From BRH-c25 sp012519325 (GTDB taxonomy: Bacteria; Bacillota; Clostridia; Lutisporales; Lutisporaceae), in contig JBMNHZ010000005.1 in NCBI GenBank assembly GCA_050950645.1, positions 1-64,000 of the forward strand: a DNA stretch of 64,000 bases, in the 5' to 3' direction. Both the position numbers and the translations under genes were made by a program. Shown piece by piece: positions 1 through 10,415 of the stretch (positions are counted from its first letter, which is position 1; every line of letters begins with the position of its first letter). The notes beneath the pieces were generated by a model, which saw nothing but the letters and a program-made list of their open reading frames with translations, searched no databases and was not told where the DNA came from.

Positions 1-21
1 ATTTCATCTATCGTTCTTGGT

Positions 22-140
22 TACCTGGCGGCGATCTACTCTTCCGGGACCCTGCGGTCCAAGTACCATCGACACTGGAGAGCTTAACTTCTGTGTTCGG
101 GATGGGAACAGGTGTATGCCTCTCCGTCATTGCCACCAGA
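22..140 (-). rRNA. rrf: 5S ribosomal RNA
   Basis: Read on the minus strand, the segment has the conserved 5S core around CCCATCCCGAAC and the helix I pairing CTGGTGGC with GCCGCCAG. It is the last gene of the minus-strand rRNA operon. The exact ends are inferred from helix I and may be off by a few bases. No terminator is visible because the window begins just downstream. Confidence 0.93.
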
Positions 141-159
141 TTCTTCGAAGCATCATAAG

Positions 160-318
160 CTTCGCATTTCGTCGTCAGGCTGCGTCTTCATGTGCTCACG
201 TATGTTTCTATACGCTCCGCTTATTCGGCCTCGCTTTCCTCGTTCTGCTTGGTCCTGACGATACTCTCTTATTCACTTCTTCAGCATTCAGACATCGACT
301 CGCTTCTGATGCTTCTCG
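160..318 (-). repeat. Structured spacer repeat, copy 1 (23S-5S spacer)
   Basis: This is a 159-bp unit repeated almost exactly at 338-496 (offset 178) and more distantly at 4196-4298. Its ends pair: 172-179 is complementary to 254-261, and a small hairpin CGTAT/ATACG lies inside. It lies within the rRNA transcript, so it would be transcribed as minus-strand RNA. It could be an rRNA-processing element or a small RNA. No protein-coding signal is convincing. Confidence 0.7.
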
Positions 319-337
319 CTATTTGAATTGTAATAAC

Positions 338-496
338 CTTCGCATTTCGTCGTCAGGCTGCGTCTTCATGTGCTCACGTATGTTTCTATACGCTCCGATT
401 ATTCGACCTCGACTTCCTCGTTCTGCTTGGTCCTGACGATACTCTCTTATTCACTTCTTCAGCATTCAGACATCGACTCGCTTCTGATGCTTCTCG
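338..496 (-). repeat. Structured spacer repeat, copy 2 (23S-5S spacer)
   Basis: Tandem copy of the unit at 160-318, separated by 19 bp. The differences I see are a few substitutions around 390-412. The end-pairing stem (CGTCAGG with CCTGACG) and the inner CGTAT/ATACG hairpin are both intact. The remaining spacer up to the 23S end (497-577) holds nothing I recognise except a short GC-rich palindrome, GCCGGCTATGCCGGC, at about 528-542. Confidence 0.7.
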
Positions 497-794
497 GTTT
501 GATTTGATTTTATCAATCCATTCTGCGCCGGCTATGCCGGCGTGTACCTTCAAAACTGCACAATATCCGTTTTTCTTTGATCAAGCCCTCGACCTATTAG
601 TATCGGTCAGCTGAACACATTGCTGTGCTTACACCTCCGACCTATCTACCATGTAGTCTACATGGGGTCTTACCAGCCTACGCTGTGGGAAATCTTATCT
701 TGGAGGCGGCTTCGCGCTTAGATGCCTTCAGCGCTTATCCGTTCCGAACTTGGCTACTCAGCTATGCCCTTGGCAGGACAACTGATGCACCAGT

Positions 795-830
<36 letters not shown>

Positions 831-857
831 ATCTCCTCAAATTTCCTACGCCCGCGA

Positions 858-942
<85 letters not shown>

Positions 943-946
943 ACTC

Positions 947-1001
<55 letters not shown>

Positions 1002-1002
1002 G

Positions 1003-1033
<31 letters not shown>

Positions 1034-1074
1034 AGGTAGCTTTTATCCGTTGAGCGATGGCCCTTCCACTCGGT

Positions 1075-1113
<39 letters not shown>

Positions 1114-1211
1114 GTCGTCTCTCTCGCAGTCAGGCTCCCTTCTGCCTTTGCACTCTCCGAATGATTTCCAACCATTCTGAGGGAACCTTTGGACGCCTCC
1201 GTTACTCTTTG

Positions 1212-1244
<33 letters not shown>

Positions 1245-1529
1245 ACTATGTCCCATGACCTGCTTCAAGGCCAATGGTTAGAATTCCAGTATCTCAAGAG
1301 TGGTATCCCAACGTCGACTCCATGACAACTGGCGTCATCACTTCCTAGTCTCCCACCTATCCTGTACATGAAATACCAAAACCCAATGTCAAGCTGCAGT
1401 AAAGCTCTACGGGGTCTTTCCGTCCAATCGCGGGTAACTAGCATCTTCACTAGTACTACAATTTCGCCGAGCGCGTTGTCGAGACAGTGCCCAAGTCGTT
1501 ACGCCATTCGTGCGGGTCAGAACTTACCT

Positions 1530-1590
<61 letters not shown>

Positions 1591-2264
1591 GTTCAAACCT
1601 TCGCTTGCGCTAAGCTTTCCCTTTAACCTTCCAGCACCGGGCAGGCGTCAGCCCCTATACGTCATCTTTCGATTTAGCAGAGACCTGTGTTTTTGCTAAA
1701 CAGTCGCTTGGGCCATTTCTCTGCGGCCAGCTTACACTGGCACCCCTTCTCCCGAGGTTACGGGGTTATTTTGCCTAGTTCCTTAACAACGCTTCTCTCG
1801 CTCGTCTTAGGATTCTCTCCTCATCTACCTGTGTCGGTTTGCGGTACGGGCACCTGTTATCTCGTTAGCAGCTTTTCTCGACAGTGTGAAATCAGTTCCT
1901 TCGTTACTCTATTTTCACTCCCCATCACACCTCAGCCTTATCAGCATGCGGTCTTTCCTACATGCCAGCCTTGGTGCTTGGACACGGTATACCAACTCCG
2001 TGCTCCCCTATCCTACTGTGTCACTGCTTCCTCCATGCGATTTCAGGTGGTATCGGAATTTCAACCGATTGTCCATCGGATACGCTTTACGCCTCTCCTT
2101 AGGTCCCGACTTACCCTGAGCGGACGAACCTTCCTCAGGAATCCTTGGATTTTCGACGGAATGGATTCTCACCATTCTTTCGCTACTCATACCAGCATTC
2201 TCTCTCGTATACTGTCCACTGCTCCTTACGGTACAGCTTCTGCCTGTATACGACGCTCCCCTAC

Positions 2265-2606
2265 CACTCTGAGAAGTGAGAAGTCGGATGTGAGATGTGA
2301 GAGTTTTTCAGATATTCTTCCACTTTTCTATCAGCGTAATTATTTGCTCATATCCATCAGTACCTCCATCTCATTGCATGACCCTACTGCCATTCTTAAA
2401 AATCGTTTAAAGTCTGCCTCTGAGTCTTTCTTTCCATAGCCTTCTGCTATGTTTAACGGCACTGACATCGCTGCTCTTCTTATCTGGCTTACTATCTCAT
2501 ACCTTTCATTCTTTGGGTATTTAAGCGTTAATGTATGAACTTTTATACTAAGTTCATAGGATTTTTGATATGTTATTAAATCTTTAAATCCTTTTATCAT
2601 TCCCAC
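2265..2606 (-). pseudogene. Four-helix-bundle (S23/IVS) protein gene, frameshifted
   Basis: The first 88 codons (2606 to 2340) encode a protein starting MGMIKGFKDLITYQKSYEL, with the family-typical segments RRAAMSVPLNIAEGYG and SCNEMEVLMDMS. This matches the 23S intervening-sequence four-helix-bundle family (S23/TIGR02436-like, usually about 110-125 residues). The frame stops early after MSK. A one-base shift in the run AGCAAATAATTAC restores MSNNYADRKVEEYLKNS and runs to a stop in the flanking rRNA near 2265, giving the expected family length. Either the gene has a recent one-base frameshift or it is expressed truncated. The function of the family is unknown. It is embedded in and co-transcribed with 23S rRNA. 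Confidence 0.75.
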
Positions 2607-2635
2607 TTCTCACCTCTCACTTCTCACTTCTCAGA
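2268..2635 (-). repeat. 23S rRNA intervening sequence 1 (helix 45 site)
   Basis: The insertion is bounded by a 17-bp perfect inverted repeat: TCTGAGAAGTGAGAAGT at 2268-2284 pairs with 2619-2635. More TTCTCAC-type repeat continues inside each arm. The flanking rRNA (GGTAGGGGAGCG on one side, CACCGAAGC on the other) places it in the tip of helix 45, near E. coli position 1170, which is the classic IVS site. It contains an IVS-protein reading frame at about 2265-2606. The long stem is the sort of structure RNase III removes. Confidence 0.85.
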
Positions 2636-2917
2636 ATCCATAGCTTCGGTGTTAGGCTTTAGCCCCGGTAATTTTCGGCGCATGACCACTTGACCAGTGA
2701 GCTGTTACGCACTCTTTCAATGAATGGCTGCTTCTAAGCCAACATCCTGGTTGTCTCTGTAGTCACACATCCTTTACCACTTAGCCTATACTTGGGGACC
2801 TTAGCTGATGGTCTGGGCTCTTTCCCTCTTGACTACGGATCTTATCATTCGCAGTCTGACTCCCAGTAATCAAATGTCCGGCATTCGGAGTTTGATAAGG
2901 TTCGGTAACCGATAAGG

Positions 2918-2949
<32 letters not shown>

Positions 2950-3318
2950 TTCTATACTGAGGCTAGCCCTAAAGCTATTTCGGGGAGAACCAGCTATCTC
3001 CGGGTTCGATTGGAATTTCTCCGCTATCCACAGCTCATCCCCCGTTTTTTCAACAACGGTGGGTTCGGGCCTCCATTGGATTTTACTCCAACTTCACCCT
3101 GTCCATGGATAGATCACCCGGTTTCGGGTCTGCATCAACCAACTTTACGCCCTCTTAAGACTCGCTTTCGCTTCGGCTCCGGTGCTTAACACCTTAACCT
3201 CGCTGATTAACGCAACTCGCTGGTCCGTTCTACAAAAAGTACGCGGTCACACTTCTTTCGAATAGTGCTCCCACCGATTGTAAGCATACGGTTTCAGGTT
3301 CTATTTCACTCCCCTCCC

Positions 3319-3365
<47 letters not shown>

Positions 3366-3551
3366 CAGGTAGTATTTAGCCTTGGGAGGTGGGCCTCCCT
3401 GATTCCCACAAGGTTCCTCGTGCCTCGTGGTACTCTGGATACCGGCTCGTATCTTCGCCTTTTCGCCTACAGGATTTTTACCTTCTGTGATTGATCTTTC
3501 CAGATCTATTCGGCTAAAGCTCCAATACCTTTTGCCGGTCCGCAACCCCGA

Positions 3552-3655
3552 TTGAGATGTGAGAAGTGGGATGTGGGATGTGGGAACTCGTTGGAATTTG
3601 CATAGCAAATTCCTACAAAAATCTCACCTCTCGTCTCTCATCTCTCACATCTCAA
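3552..3655 (-). repeat. 23S rRNA intervening sequence 2 (5' domain)
   Basis: Bounded by a 13-bp perfect inverted repeat (TTGAGATGTGAGA at 3552-3564 with 3643-3655). A 9-bp perfect hairpin lies at its centre (3593-3601 with 3605-3613). It sits after the rRNA block AGTAGCGGCGAGCGAACGGG, so in the 5' domain of 23S, roughly E. coli 270-300. It has no reading frame of its own. The arm sequence resembles that of IVS 1. Confidence 0.8.
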
Positions 3656-3934
3656 CCGGTTTGGGCTCTTTCCCGTTCGCTCGCCGCTACTTAGAAAATC
3701 GATGTTTCTTTCTTTTCCTCGGGGTACTTAGATGTTTCAGTTCCCCCGGTCTCCCCTCATAACACTATGTGTTCATGTTATGATACCAGAACATTACTTC
3801 TGGTGGGTTTCCCCATTCGGATATCTGCGGGTCAAGGCCTATTTGCGGCTCACCGCAGCTTATCGCAGCTTATCACGTCCTTCTTCGGCTCCTGGTGCCA
3901 AGGCATCCACCATATGCTCTTCATAGCTTGATCT

Positions 3935-4433
<499 letters not shown>

Positions 4434-4467
4434 AGTCGCTGGCTTCACCTTCGACGGCTCTCTCCCA

Positions 4468-4612
4468 TGCGTCCACTTCGTGGTCGCCGATGTGGGAGGT
4501 GGGATGTGCGACGTGAGAGCTTTTGTTGAAACTCCTCCGGAGTTTCTTCTTCTGTTTCCCACTTCTCACTTCTCATTTCTCACTTCTGCGCTCACCAAGT
4601 GAGCGCACGGGT
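4468..4612 (-). repeat. 16S rRNA insertion in helix 44 with TTCTCAC-type arms
   Basis: The tip of helix 44, between the rRNA segments GACTTAACCC and GGGAGAGAGCCGTCGAAGG, is replaced by about 145 nt. It contains two small hairpins (GCGCTCAC/GTGAGCGC at 4592-4610 and CCACTTCGTGG at 4472-4482). Imperfectly complementary TTCTCAC-type arms of about 27 nt and a central hairpin AAACTCC/GGAGTTT complete it. The arms have the same repeat character as the 23S insertions. Confidence 0.8.
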
Positions 4613-4638
4613 TAAGTCACCGGCTTCGGGTGCTTCCA

Positions 4639-4692
<54 letters not shown>

Positions 4693-4941
4693 ACATGCTG
4701 ATTCGCGATTACTAGCAACTCCGACTTCATGCAGGCGGGTTTCAGCCTGCAATCCGAACTGAGGGTGCTTTTTAGAGATTCGCTTACTGTCACCAGCTCG
4801 CTTCCCGTTGTTACACCCATTGTAGCACGTGTGTAGCCCAGAACATAAGGGGCATGATGATTTGACGTCATCCCCACCTTCCTCCGAATTGTCTCCGGCA
4901 GTCTCACTAGAGTGCCCAACTTAATGATGGCAACTAGCAAT

Positions 4942-5006
<65 letters not shown>

Positions 5007-5067
5007 CCACCTGTCTGTCTGTCCCGAAGGATTTCACCCATTACGGCTTATTCAGACGATGTCAAGT

Positions 5068-5159
<92 letters not shown>

Positions 5160-5246
5160 GCCGTACTCCCCAGGCGGGATACTTAATGCGTTAACTGCGG
5201 CACGGAAGGGGTCGATACCTCCCACACCTAGTATCCATCGTTTACA

Positions 5247-5289
<43 letters not shown>

Positions 5290-5504
5290 CTCGCGCCTCA
5301 GCGTCAGTTACAGTCCAGTAAGTCGCCTTCGCCACTGGTGTTCCTCCTAATATCTACGCATTTCACCGCTACACTAGGAATTCCACTTACCTCTCCTGTA
5401 CTCAAGTTAACCAGTTTCAAATGCAATCCCGAAGTTAAGCCTCGGGTTTTCACATCTGACTTAATTAACCGCCTACGCGCTCTTTACGCCCAGTAATTCC
5501 GGAC

Positions 5505-5555
<51 letters not shown>

Positions 5556-5662
5556 GCTTCCTCTTCTGGTACCGTCATTATCGTCCCAAAAGACAGGAGT
5601 TTACAATCCGAAGACCTTCTTCCTCCACGCGGCGTTGCTGCGTCAGGGTTCCCCCCATTGCG

Positions 5663-5698
<36 letters not shown>

Positions 5699-5939
5699 AC
5701 CGTGTCTCAGTTCCAGTGTGGCCGGTCACCCTCTCAGGTCGGCTACTGATCGTCGCCTTGGTAAGCCGTTACCTTACCAACTAGCTAATCAGCCGCGGGC
5801 CCATCTTAAAGCGGATTGCTCCTTTCATACTCATACCATGCGGTTTGTGTATTTCATGCGGTATTAGCACCGATTTCCCGGTGTTATCCCCCACTCTAAG
5901 GCAGGTTGCCCACGTGTTACTCACCCGTCCGCCGCTAAA

Positions 5940-6076
5940 GTGATGTTTAACACTCAACACTCTACTACCATTTGCTTAATGTATTGTGTTGGCACTTTGC
6001 TTGGCTTCTTACATCAAGGTTGTTTCTGCATGACGCTTAGCGCCATTTAAGTAGAATGCTCAGTGTTAAACATCAC
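5940..6076 (-). repeat. 16S rRNA helix 6 (V1) extension
   Basis: A 15-bp perfect stem (GTGATGTTTAACACT at 5940-5954 with 6062-6076) closes an insertion of about 107 nt between the conserved blocks GCAAGTCGAGCGG and AGCGGCGGACGGGTG. A normal helix 6 here is about 30 nt. Long V1 insertions are known in some thermophilic and cellulolytic clostridia. This one does not share the TTCTCAC-type arms. Confidence 0.8.
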
Positions 6077-6082
6077 CTCCGC

Positions 6083-6117
<35 letters not shown>

Positions 6118-6368
6118 GTCCTGAGCCAGGATCAAACTCTTAAGTTAAATATTTTCTGCCAAGCTTCTGCTTTATGCTCGGCTTCTTAACTTTTTATCTG
6201 ACCTAACTCAAAAGAATTCTTGGTTTTATTCATCTTACACTGTTTAGTTTTCAAGGATCAATTCGGATTACCATAAGCTTCGCAATCCTCGTATACTATT
6301 TCGCTGCATATGGAAAATCTTGCGATTCTTCTCATATACTGCCGGCAAATCTGCCGCCGACTTTTATT

Positions 6369-6397
6369 ATGTTATCACACCGCTTATCCGTTGTCAA
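6369..6397 (-). promoter_or_regulatory. rRNA operon promoter
   Basis: On the minus strand TTGACA (6392-6397) and TAACAT (6369-6374) are separated by exactly 17 bp, about 220 nt upstream of the 16S 5' end. A further TTGACA at 6420-6425 has no good -10 and may be a weak tandem promoter. The leader 6150-6368 otherwise holds only imperfect stems. Confidence 0.75.
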
Positions 6398-6474
6398 TAC
6401 GGATTTTATTGGTTGGCAGTGTCAATTTGTTCTCGGTTTTTAAAAAGCAGATTCACCCTTTATGCCTAGGTAGC

Positions 6475-7540
6475 TCATATAATATAGCCGCTGTTTCTAA
6501 AGCCTCTTAATGTCCGAGATAACTGACTTACCTTCCCATTATTTAATACTGTACTGTTATGTATCATCTCTTGGAAAGCTTTTCTGTACACCTTTGACAC
6601 TTTATCCAGCATTTTCTTTGTTACTTTATAAGAGGCCTCAGTCTTTTTTATAAGTTTTGTTTCTATGTGCCCACCATTACAACAATATGCTCTAAGCTCT
6701 GCCATGGCTTTTAGACCCTCCCGGCTCCAACCTATGGGTCTGCTGCTCAATCTGCTCGATAATACATGACTTACATGTCCTTCTGTATTGCTGCCTCTTG
6801 AGGATTCATACTGATATGCTTCTATACCGTCCCAATTTGTTGTAATGTAGTTCCTAAATTTATCTACTTTTTCCTTCACCTTATCACTTTCCGCATTCTT
6901 GCGAAGTTCTCTGCATAATTCTTTTAGTGATTTCTTGTCTGCTTCCATAACTGCATCTCTTAACTTAGCACAAACAAGTTCATCTCCACCGGATACTTCC
7001 TTTAAGGCTTTATTCAAATGATACCTATCCAATACAAACTGTGCTTTGGCCCAGGATGCTCCATCTCCATGAAGATATATTCTTTCTATTTCTTCTTCAT
7101 TATAGGATGAGTAAATCCATTCTGCGGCTTCCTGCCATATATCATCTACACTTTTTCCGTGACTGCTGATATGATGAATGTTGATGCATTTTTCTCTCTT
7201 GCCTATATGTTCAACTCCCTCATAAATACTAATTAACGGAACTATTGTATCTGTTCCGTCCTGCAGTGAAACATGATCCTCATCTGCTTCCACATGCAGA
7301 TACTTTATATTGCGCTTCTCTTCAGGAGCTTCTGCTTTAAGATCTTCCGTCCGCTTTATCGTCTGCTATTGCTTGGTCAAGGCCTTCAAAATATGTTTTT
7401 ATTATTTGTCTTAGATAGCAATCAGTCTTTTCCTTCAAATCTACTTCGACTTCATCGAGCGTTCTTATTGTTCTTGAATCAAAGAAATCTAAAATTTCAC
7501 TAATGTATTCCTCACAAATTTGCTGTATAATATTATTCAC
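6475..7540 (-). pseudogene. ISLre2/UPF0236-family transposase remnant
   Basis: Two out-of-frame pieces of one gene. The first 67 codons (7540 to 7337) encode the family N-terminus (MNNIIQQICEEYISEIL...). About 272 codons (to 6475) encode the C-terminal part, beginning near the family motif EADEDHVSLQ and continuing to the natural end. Between them the frame shifts, and roughly 120-130 residues expected in a full ISLre2 transposase of about 450 residues are missing. The sequence joins ...DDKADGR directly to ...EAPEEKRNIKYLHVEADEDH. The element cannot make an active enzyme. I could not define convincing terminal inverted repeats. Confidence 0.75.
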
Positions 7541-7696
7541 AAGAGACTCTCCTTGGTATTTTGTTTTGGTTTTGCAACTAATATTTTACCAAAAAGAGCG
7601 GTCTCTTGCTATTTTTTGTCCTATAACAATTTTACACTAAGTTATTGGTTTGATATGGTAGTTCGGGTCGGATGCAAAACCTGTCCAAGCGTTTTA

Positions 7697-7755
7697 ACGA
7701 GACGGTAGATATACTCACTGCCTGTCATGGCAGGTGACATCTACAGCCTCGTTAT
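7697..7755. other. Strong hairpin downstream of gyrA
   Basis: A nested hairpin: AACGAG with CTCGTT, GTAGAT with ATCTAC, and an apical CTGCC/GGCAG. It lies in the 329-bp gap between gyrA and the transposase remnant. It lacks a clear U-tract on the gyrA strand, so it is not a textbook terminator. I see nothing else in 7541-7869. Confidence 0.45.
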
Positions 7756-7869
7756 ATTATAAACCTTTTGCTTGATTATTATTTATACATGATTTAAAAA
7801 TTTACATATCTTAATTTATTGAATGACATAAAGCTGATCAGCGTCTCTAGACTCTAGTACTGATGAATG

Positions 7870-10314
7870 CTACTCCGGTTCCTCTTCGCTGCTTATTTTT
7901 GCTATCGATACTACACTTTCGTTTTCAGGTACCTTCATCAATTTGACACCCTGTGTGCTTCTTCCCATTACAGATATTTCGCTGACACTCATTCTAATAA
8001 TGACACCCGATAAGTTAATCAACATTATTTCGTCATTATCCTTCACAATCTTCATGCCCACGACATTTCCTGTTTTCTTGGTTATTCTTGATGTTAATAT
8101 TCCTTTTCCGCTCCTTGACTGGACTCTGTACTCAGATATCGGAGTACGTTTGCCGTAACCTTTTTCACTAATTACAAGAAGATCGGCACCTTCTTCTACA
8201 ATATCCATCCCTATTACAACGTCACCAGGATTCAAGGTTATTCCTTTTACTCCTCTGGCATTTCTTCCCATTGGCCTTACATCACTCTCTGGAAATCTTA
8301 TTGATAGTCCGTTTTTTGTAGCAGCTATTAGTTCAGTTGTGCCGCGGGTAAGCTTAACTCCAATCAACTCATCGTTATCAATAAGGTTTATAGCTGTAAT
8401 TCCCGTACTCCTTGAAGTATTATATTCTTTCAGTTCAGTCTTTTTTATAGTACCGTTTTTCGTCATAAAGATAAGGTATTTGCCGTCATTGAAATCCTTG
8501 ATATGAATAACTGCATTTACTTTTTCGTTTGCATCCAGCTGCAGAAGATTGACCAAGGCTGTTCCTTTGGCTTGTCTGCTTGCTTCAGGAATCTCATAGG
8601 TTTTAAGCTTATACATCTTACCTTTGTTCGTGAAGAATAAAATGTAATTATGCGTAGAGGTTATAAACAGATTTTCCACAAAATCATCTTCTCTTGTCTG
8701 AATTCCTGTTATTCCTCTGCCACCCCTTCTTTGACTCTTGTAAGTATCTGCGGGGAGTCTTTTTATATAGCCAAAATGAGTAATTGTGACAGCTACTTCA
8801 TGTTCTTCTATGAAATCCTCTTCATCAAATTCTTCTAATGAAGCTGCGTTAATTTTTGTTCTTCTTTTGTCATTGTATTTCTTCTTTATCTCCAGAAGTT
8901 CATCTTTTATAACCATTAAAAGCTTTTGTTCATTGGTAAGAAGAGTTCGGTAATATTCAATATTTTTTATTAATGAAAGATATTCATTTTCAATCTTTCC
9001 TTTTTCTAAGCCTGTCAAGCTTTTAAGTTTCATTTCGGCTATTGCTTCTGCCTGCAATTCCGAAAGGCCGAATCTTCTCATCATTTTTCCTTTGGCATCG
9101 GCAACATTCTTTGAGTTTTTAAGTATGTTGATAATCTCATCAATATTGTCAAGGGCAGTTTTTAAGCCTTCTAATATATGTGCCCGAGCTTCGGCTTTCT
9201 TGAGATCATATTGAGTTCTTCTTGTTATAACATCTTTCTGATGATCTATATAATGAGTGATAATGCTCTTAAGGTTCAGAACCTTTGGTTGTCCGTTAAC
9301 AAGGGCTATCATGATTATACTGAAAGTATCCTGCATTTTAGTATGCTTATAAAGCTGATTCAGTACTATATTGGCATTTGCATCTCTCTTAAGTTCTATT
9401 ACAATACTCATACCGTTTCTGTCGGATTCATCCCTTAAGTCCGAAATGCCGTCAATTTTCTTTTCCTTCACAAGATCTGCAATTTTCTCTATCAATGCGG
9501 ATTTATTAACTTGATATGGTATCTCACTGACAATAATTCTTTGTTTGCCGCCGCTCATTTCCTCAATTTCTGCTTTGGCTCTTACTGTAACCTTTCCTCT
9601 TCCGGTAGAATAAGCCTTCTTTATGCCTTCTCTGCCCATTATTATGCCACCGGTAGGGAAATCAGGACCCTTTATATACTTAAGCATTTCATCCGTTTCT
9701 ATATCCGGATTTTCAATAGTTGAGACCACACAATCAATAACCTCTCCAAGATTATGCGGTGATATTGATGTTGCCATACCGACGGCTATACCGCTGCTTC
9801 CATTAACCAATAGGTTTGGAAAACGTGCCGGAAGAGCCGTTGGTTCTTTTAGGCTTTCGTCATAGTTAGGTGTAAAGTCAATAGTTTCTTTATCTATATC
9901 TCTAAGTAATTCCACAGCTATTTTTGACATTCTGGCTTCTGTATAACGCATTGCTGCAGCACTATCGCCATCAACGGAACCGAAATTCCCGTGGCCGTCT
10001 ATGAGCATATACCTGTGAGAAAAGTCTTGTGCCATTCTTACCATTGCATCATAAACGGAAGAATCACCGTGAGGGTGATACTTACCTAAAACTTCACCTA
10101 CTGTCATTGCAGACTTTCTATGAGGTTTGTCTGGAGTAAACCCTAATTCGTTCATTGCATACAGAATTCTTCTGTGAACGGGCTTTAAGCCGTCTCTTAC
10201 ATCAGGCAATGCACGCTGAACTATAACACTCATAGAATAATCTATAAATGATTTTTTCATTTCTTCTTCAATACTTATCGGGAGTATCTTTTGATTTTCA
10301 TAATCCAAATTCAT
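7870..10314 (-). CDS. gyrA: DNA gyrase subunit A
   Basis: The ATP-dependent type II topoisomerase subunit that breaks and rejoins DNA to introduce negative supercoils. The protein of 814 residues has the catalytic tyrosine in MRYTEARM (about residue 124). The quinolone-pocket segment GDSSVYDAMVRMAQ carries Ser and Asp at the usual resistance positions, so it reads as the sensitive form. The GyrA box QRRGGRG in the C-terminal domain separates it from ParC. The ATG at 10314 is preferred to an in-frame TTG nine bases upstream, because the GGAGG lies between them, although its spacing to the ATG is short. It lies 101 bp downstream of gyrB on the same strand. Confidence 0.97.
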   Translation of the reverse strand: MNLDYENQKILPISIEEEMKKSFIDYSMSVIVQRALPDVRDGLKPVHRRILYAMNELGFTPDKPHRKSAMTVGEVLGKYHPHGDSSVYDAMVRMAQDFSHRYMLIDGHGNFGSVDGDSAAAMRYTEARMSKIAVELLRDIDKETIDFTPNYDESLKEPTALPARFPNLLVNGSSGIAVGMATSISPHNLGEVIDCVVSTIENPDIETDEMLKYIKGPDFPTGGIIMGREGIKKAYSTGRGKVTVRAKAEIEEMSGGKQRIIVSEIPYQVNKSALIEKIADLVKEKKIDGISDLRDESDRNGMSIVIELKRDANANIVLNQLYKHTKMQDTFSIIMIALVNGQPKVLNLKSIITHYIDHQKDVITRRTQYDLKKAEARAHILEGLKTALDNIDEIINILKNSKNVADAKGKMMRRFGLSELQAEAIAEMKLKSLTGLEKGKIENEYLSLIKNIEYYRTLLTNEQKLLMVIKDELLEIKKKYNDKRRTKINAASLEEFDEEDFIEEHEVAVTITHFGYIKRLPADTYKSQRRGGRGITGIQTREDDFVENLFITSTHNYILFFTNKGKMYKLKTYEIPEASRQAKGTALVNLLQLDANEKVNAVIHIKDFNDGKYLIFMTKNGTIKKTELKEYNTSRSTGITAINLIDNDELIGVKLTRGTTELIAATKNGLSIRFPESDVRPMGRNARGVKGITLNPGDVVIGMDIVEEGADLLVISEKGYGKRTPISEYRVQSRSGKGILTSRITKKTGNVVGMKIVKDNDEIMLINLSGVIIRMSVSEISVMGRSTQGVKLMKVPENESVVSIAKISSEEEPE

Positions 10315-10386
10315 TACCTCCAAAGCTTATCCAATATATATTATTCATTTTAAGTCCAACCCTGGCTCTCGTATCTCGTGTCCTAC

Positions 10387-10412
10387 TTCTCACTTCCCAC
10401 TTCCCACTTCTC
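10387..10412. repeat. TTCTCAC/TTCCCAC run between gyrB and gyrA
   Basis: The segment reads ACTTCTCACTTCCCACTT and then CCCACTTCTC, a 7-base repeat of the same kind that forms the arms of the rRNA insertions. It occupies the short gyrB-gyrA gap just beyond the gyrB stop. No complementary partner arm is visible nearby. Confidence 0.6.
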
Positions 10413-10415
10413 AAT

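Noticed and set aside
7650..7690. A segment with GGATGCAAAACC resembling part of the c-di-GMP-I riboswitch.
   Set aside because: The second half of the aptamer (GGTAG...GGGTTACCG) and the receptor context are missing, so the match is a short coincidence.
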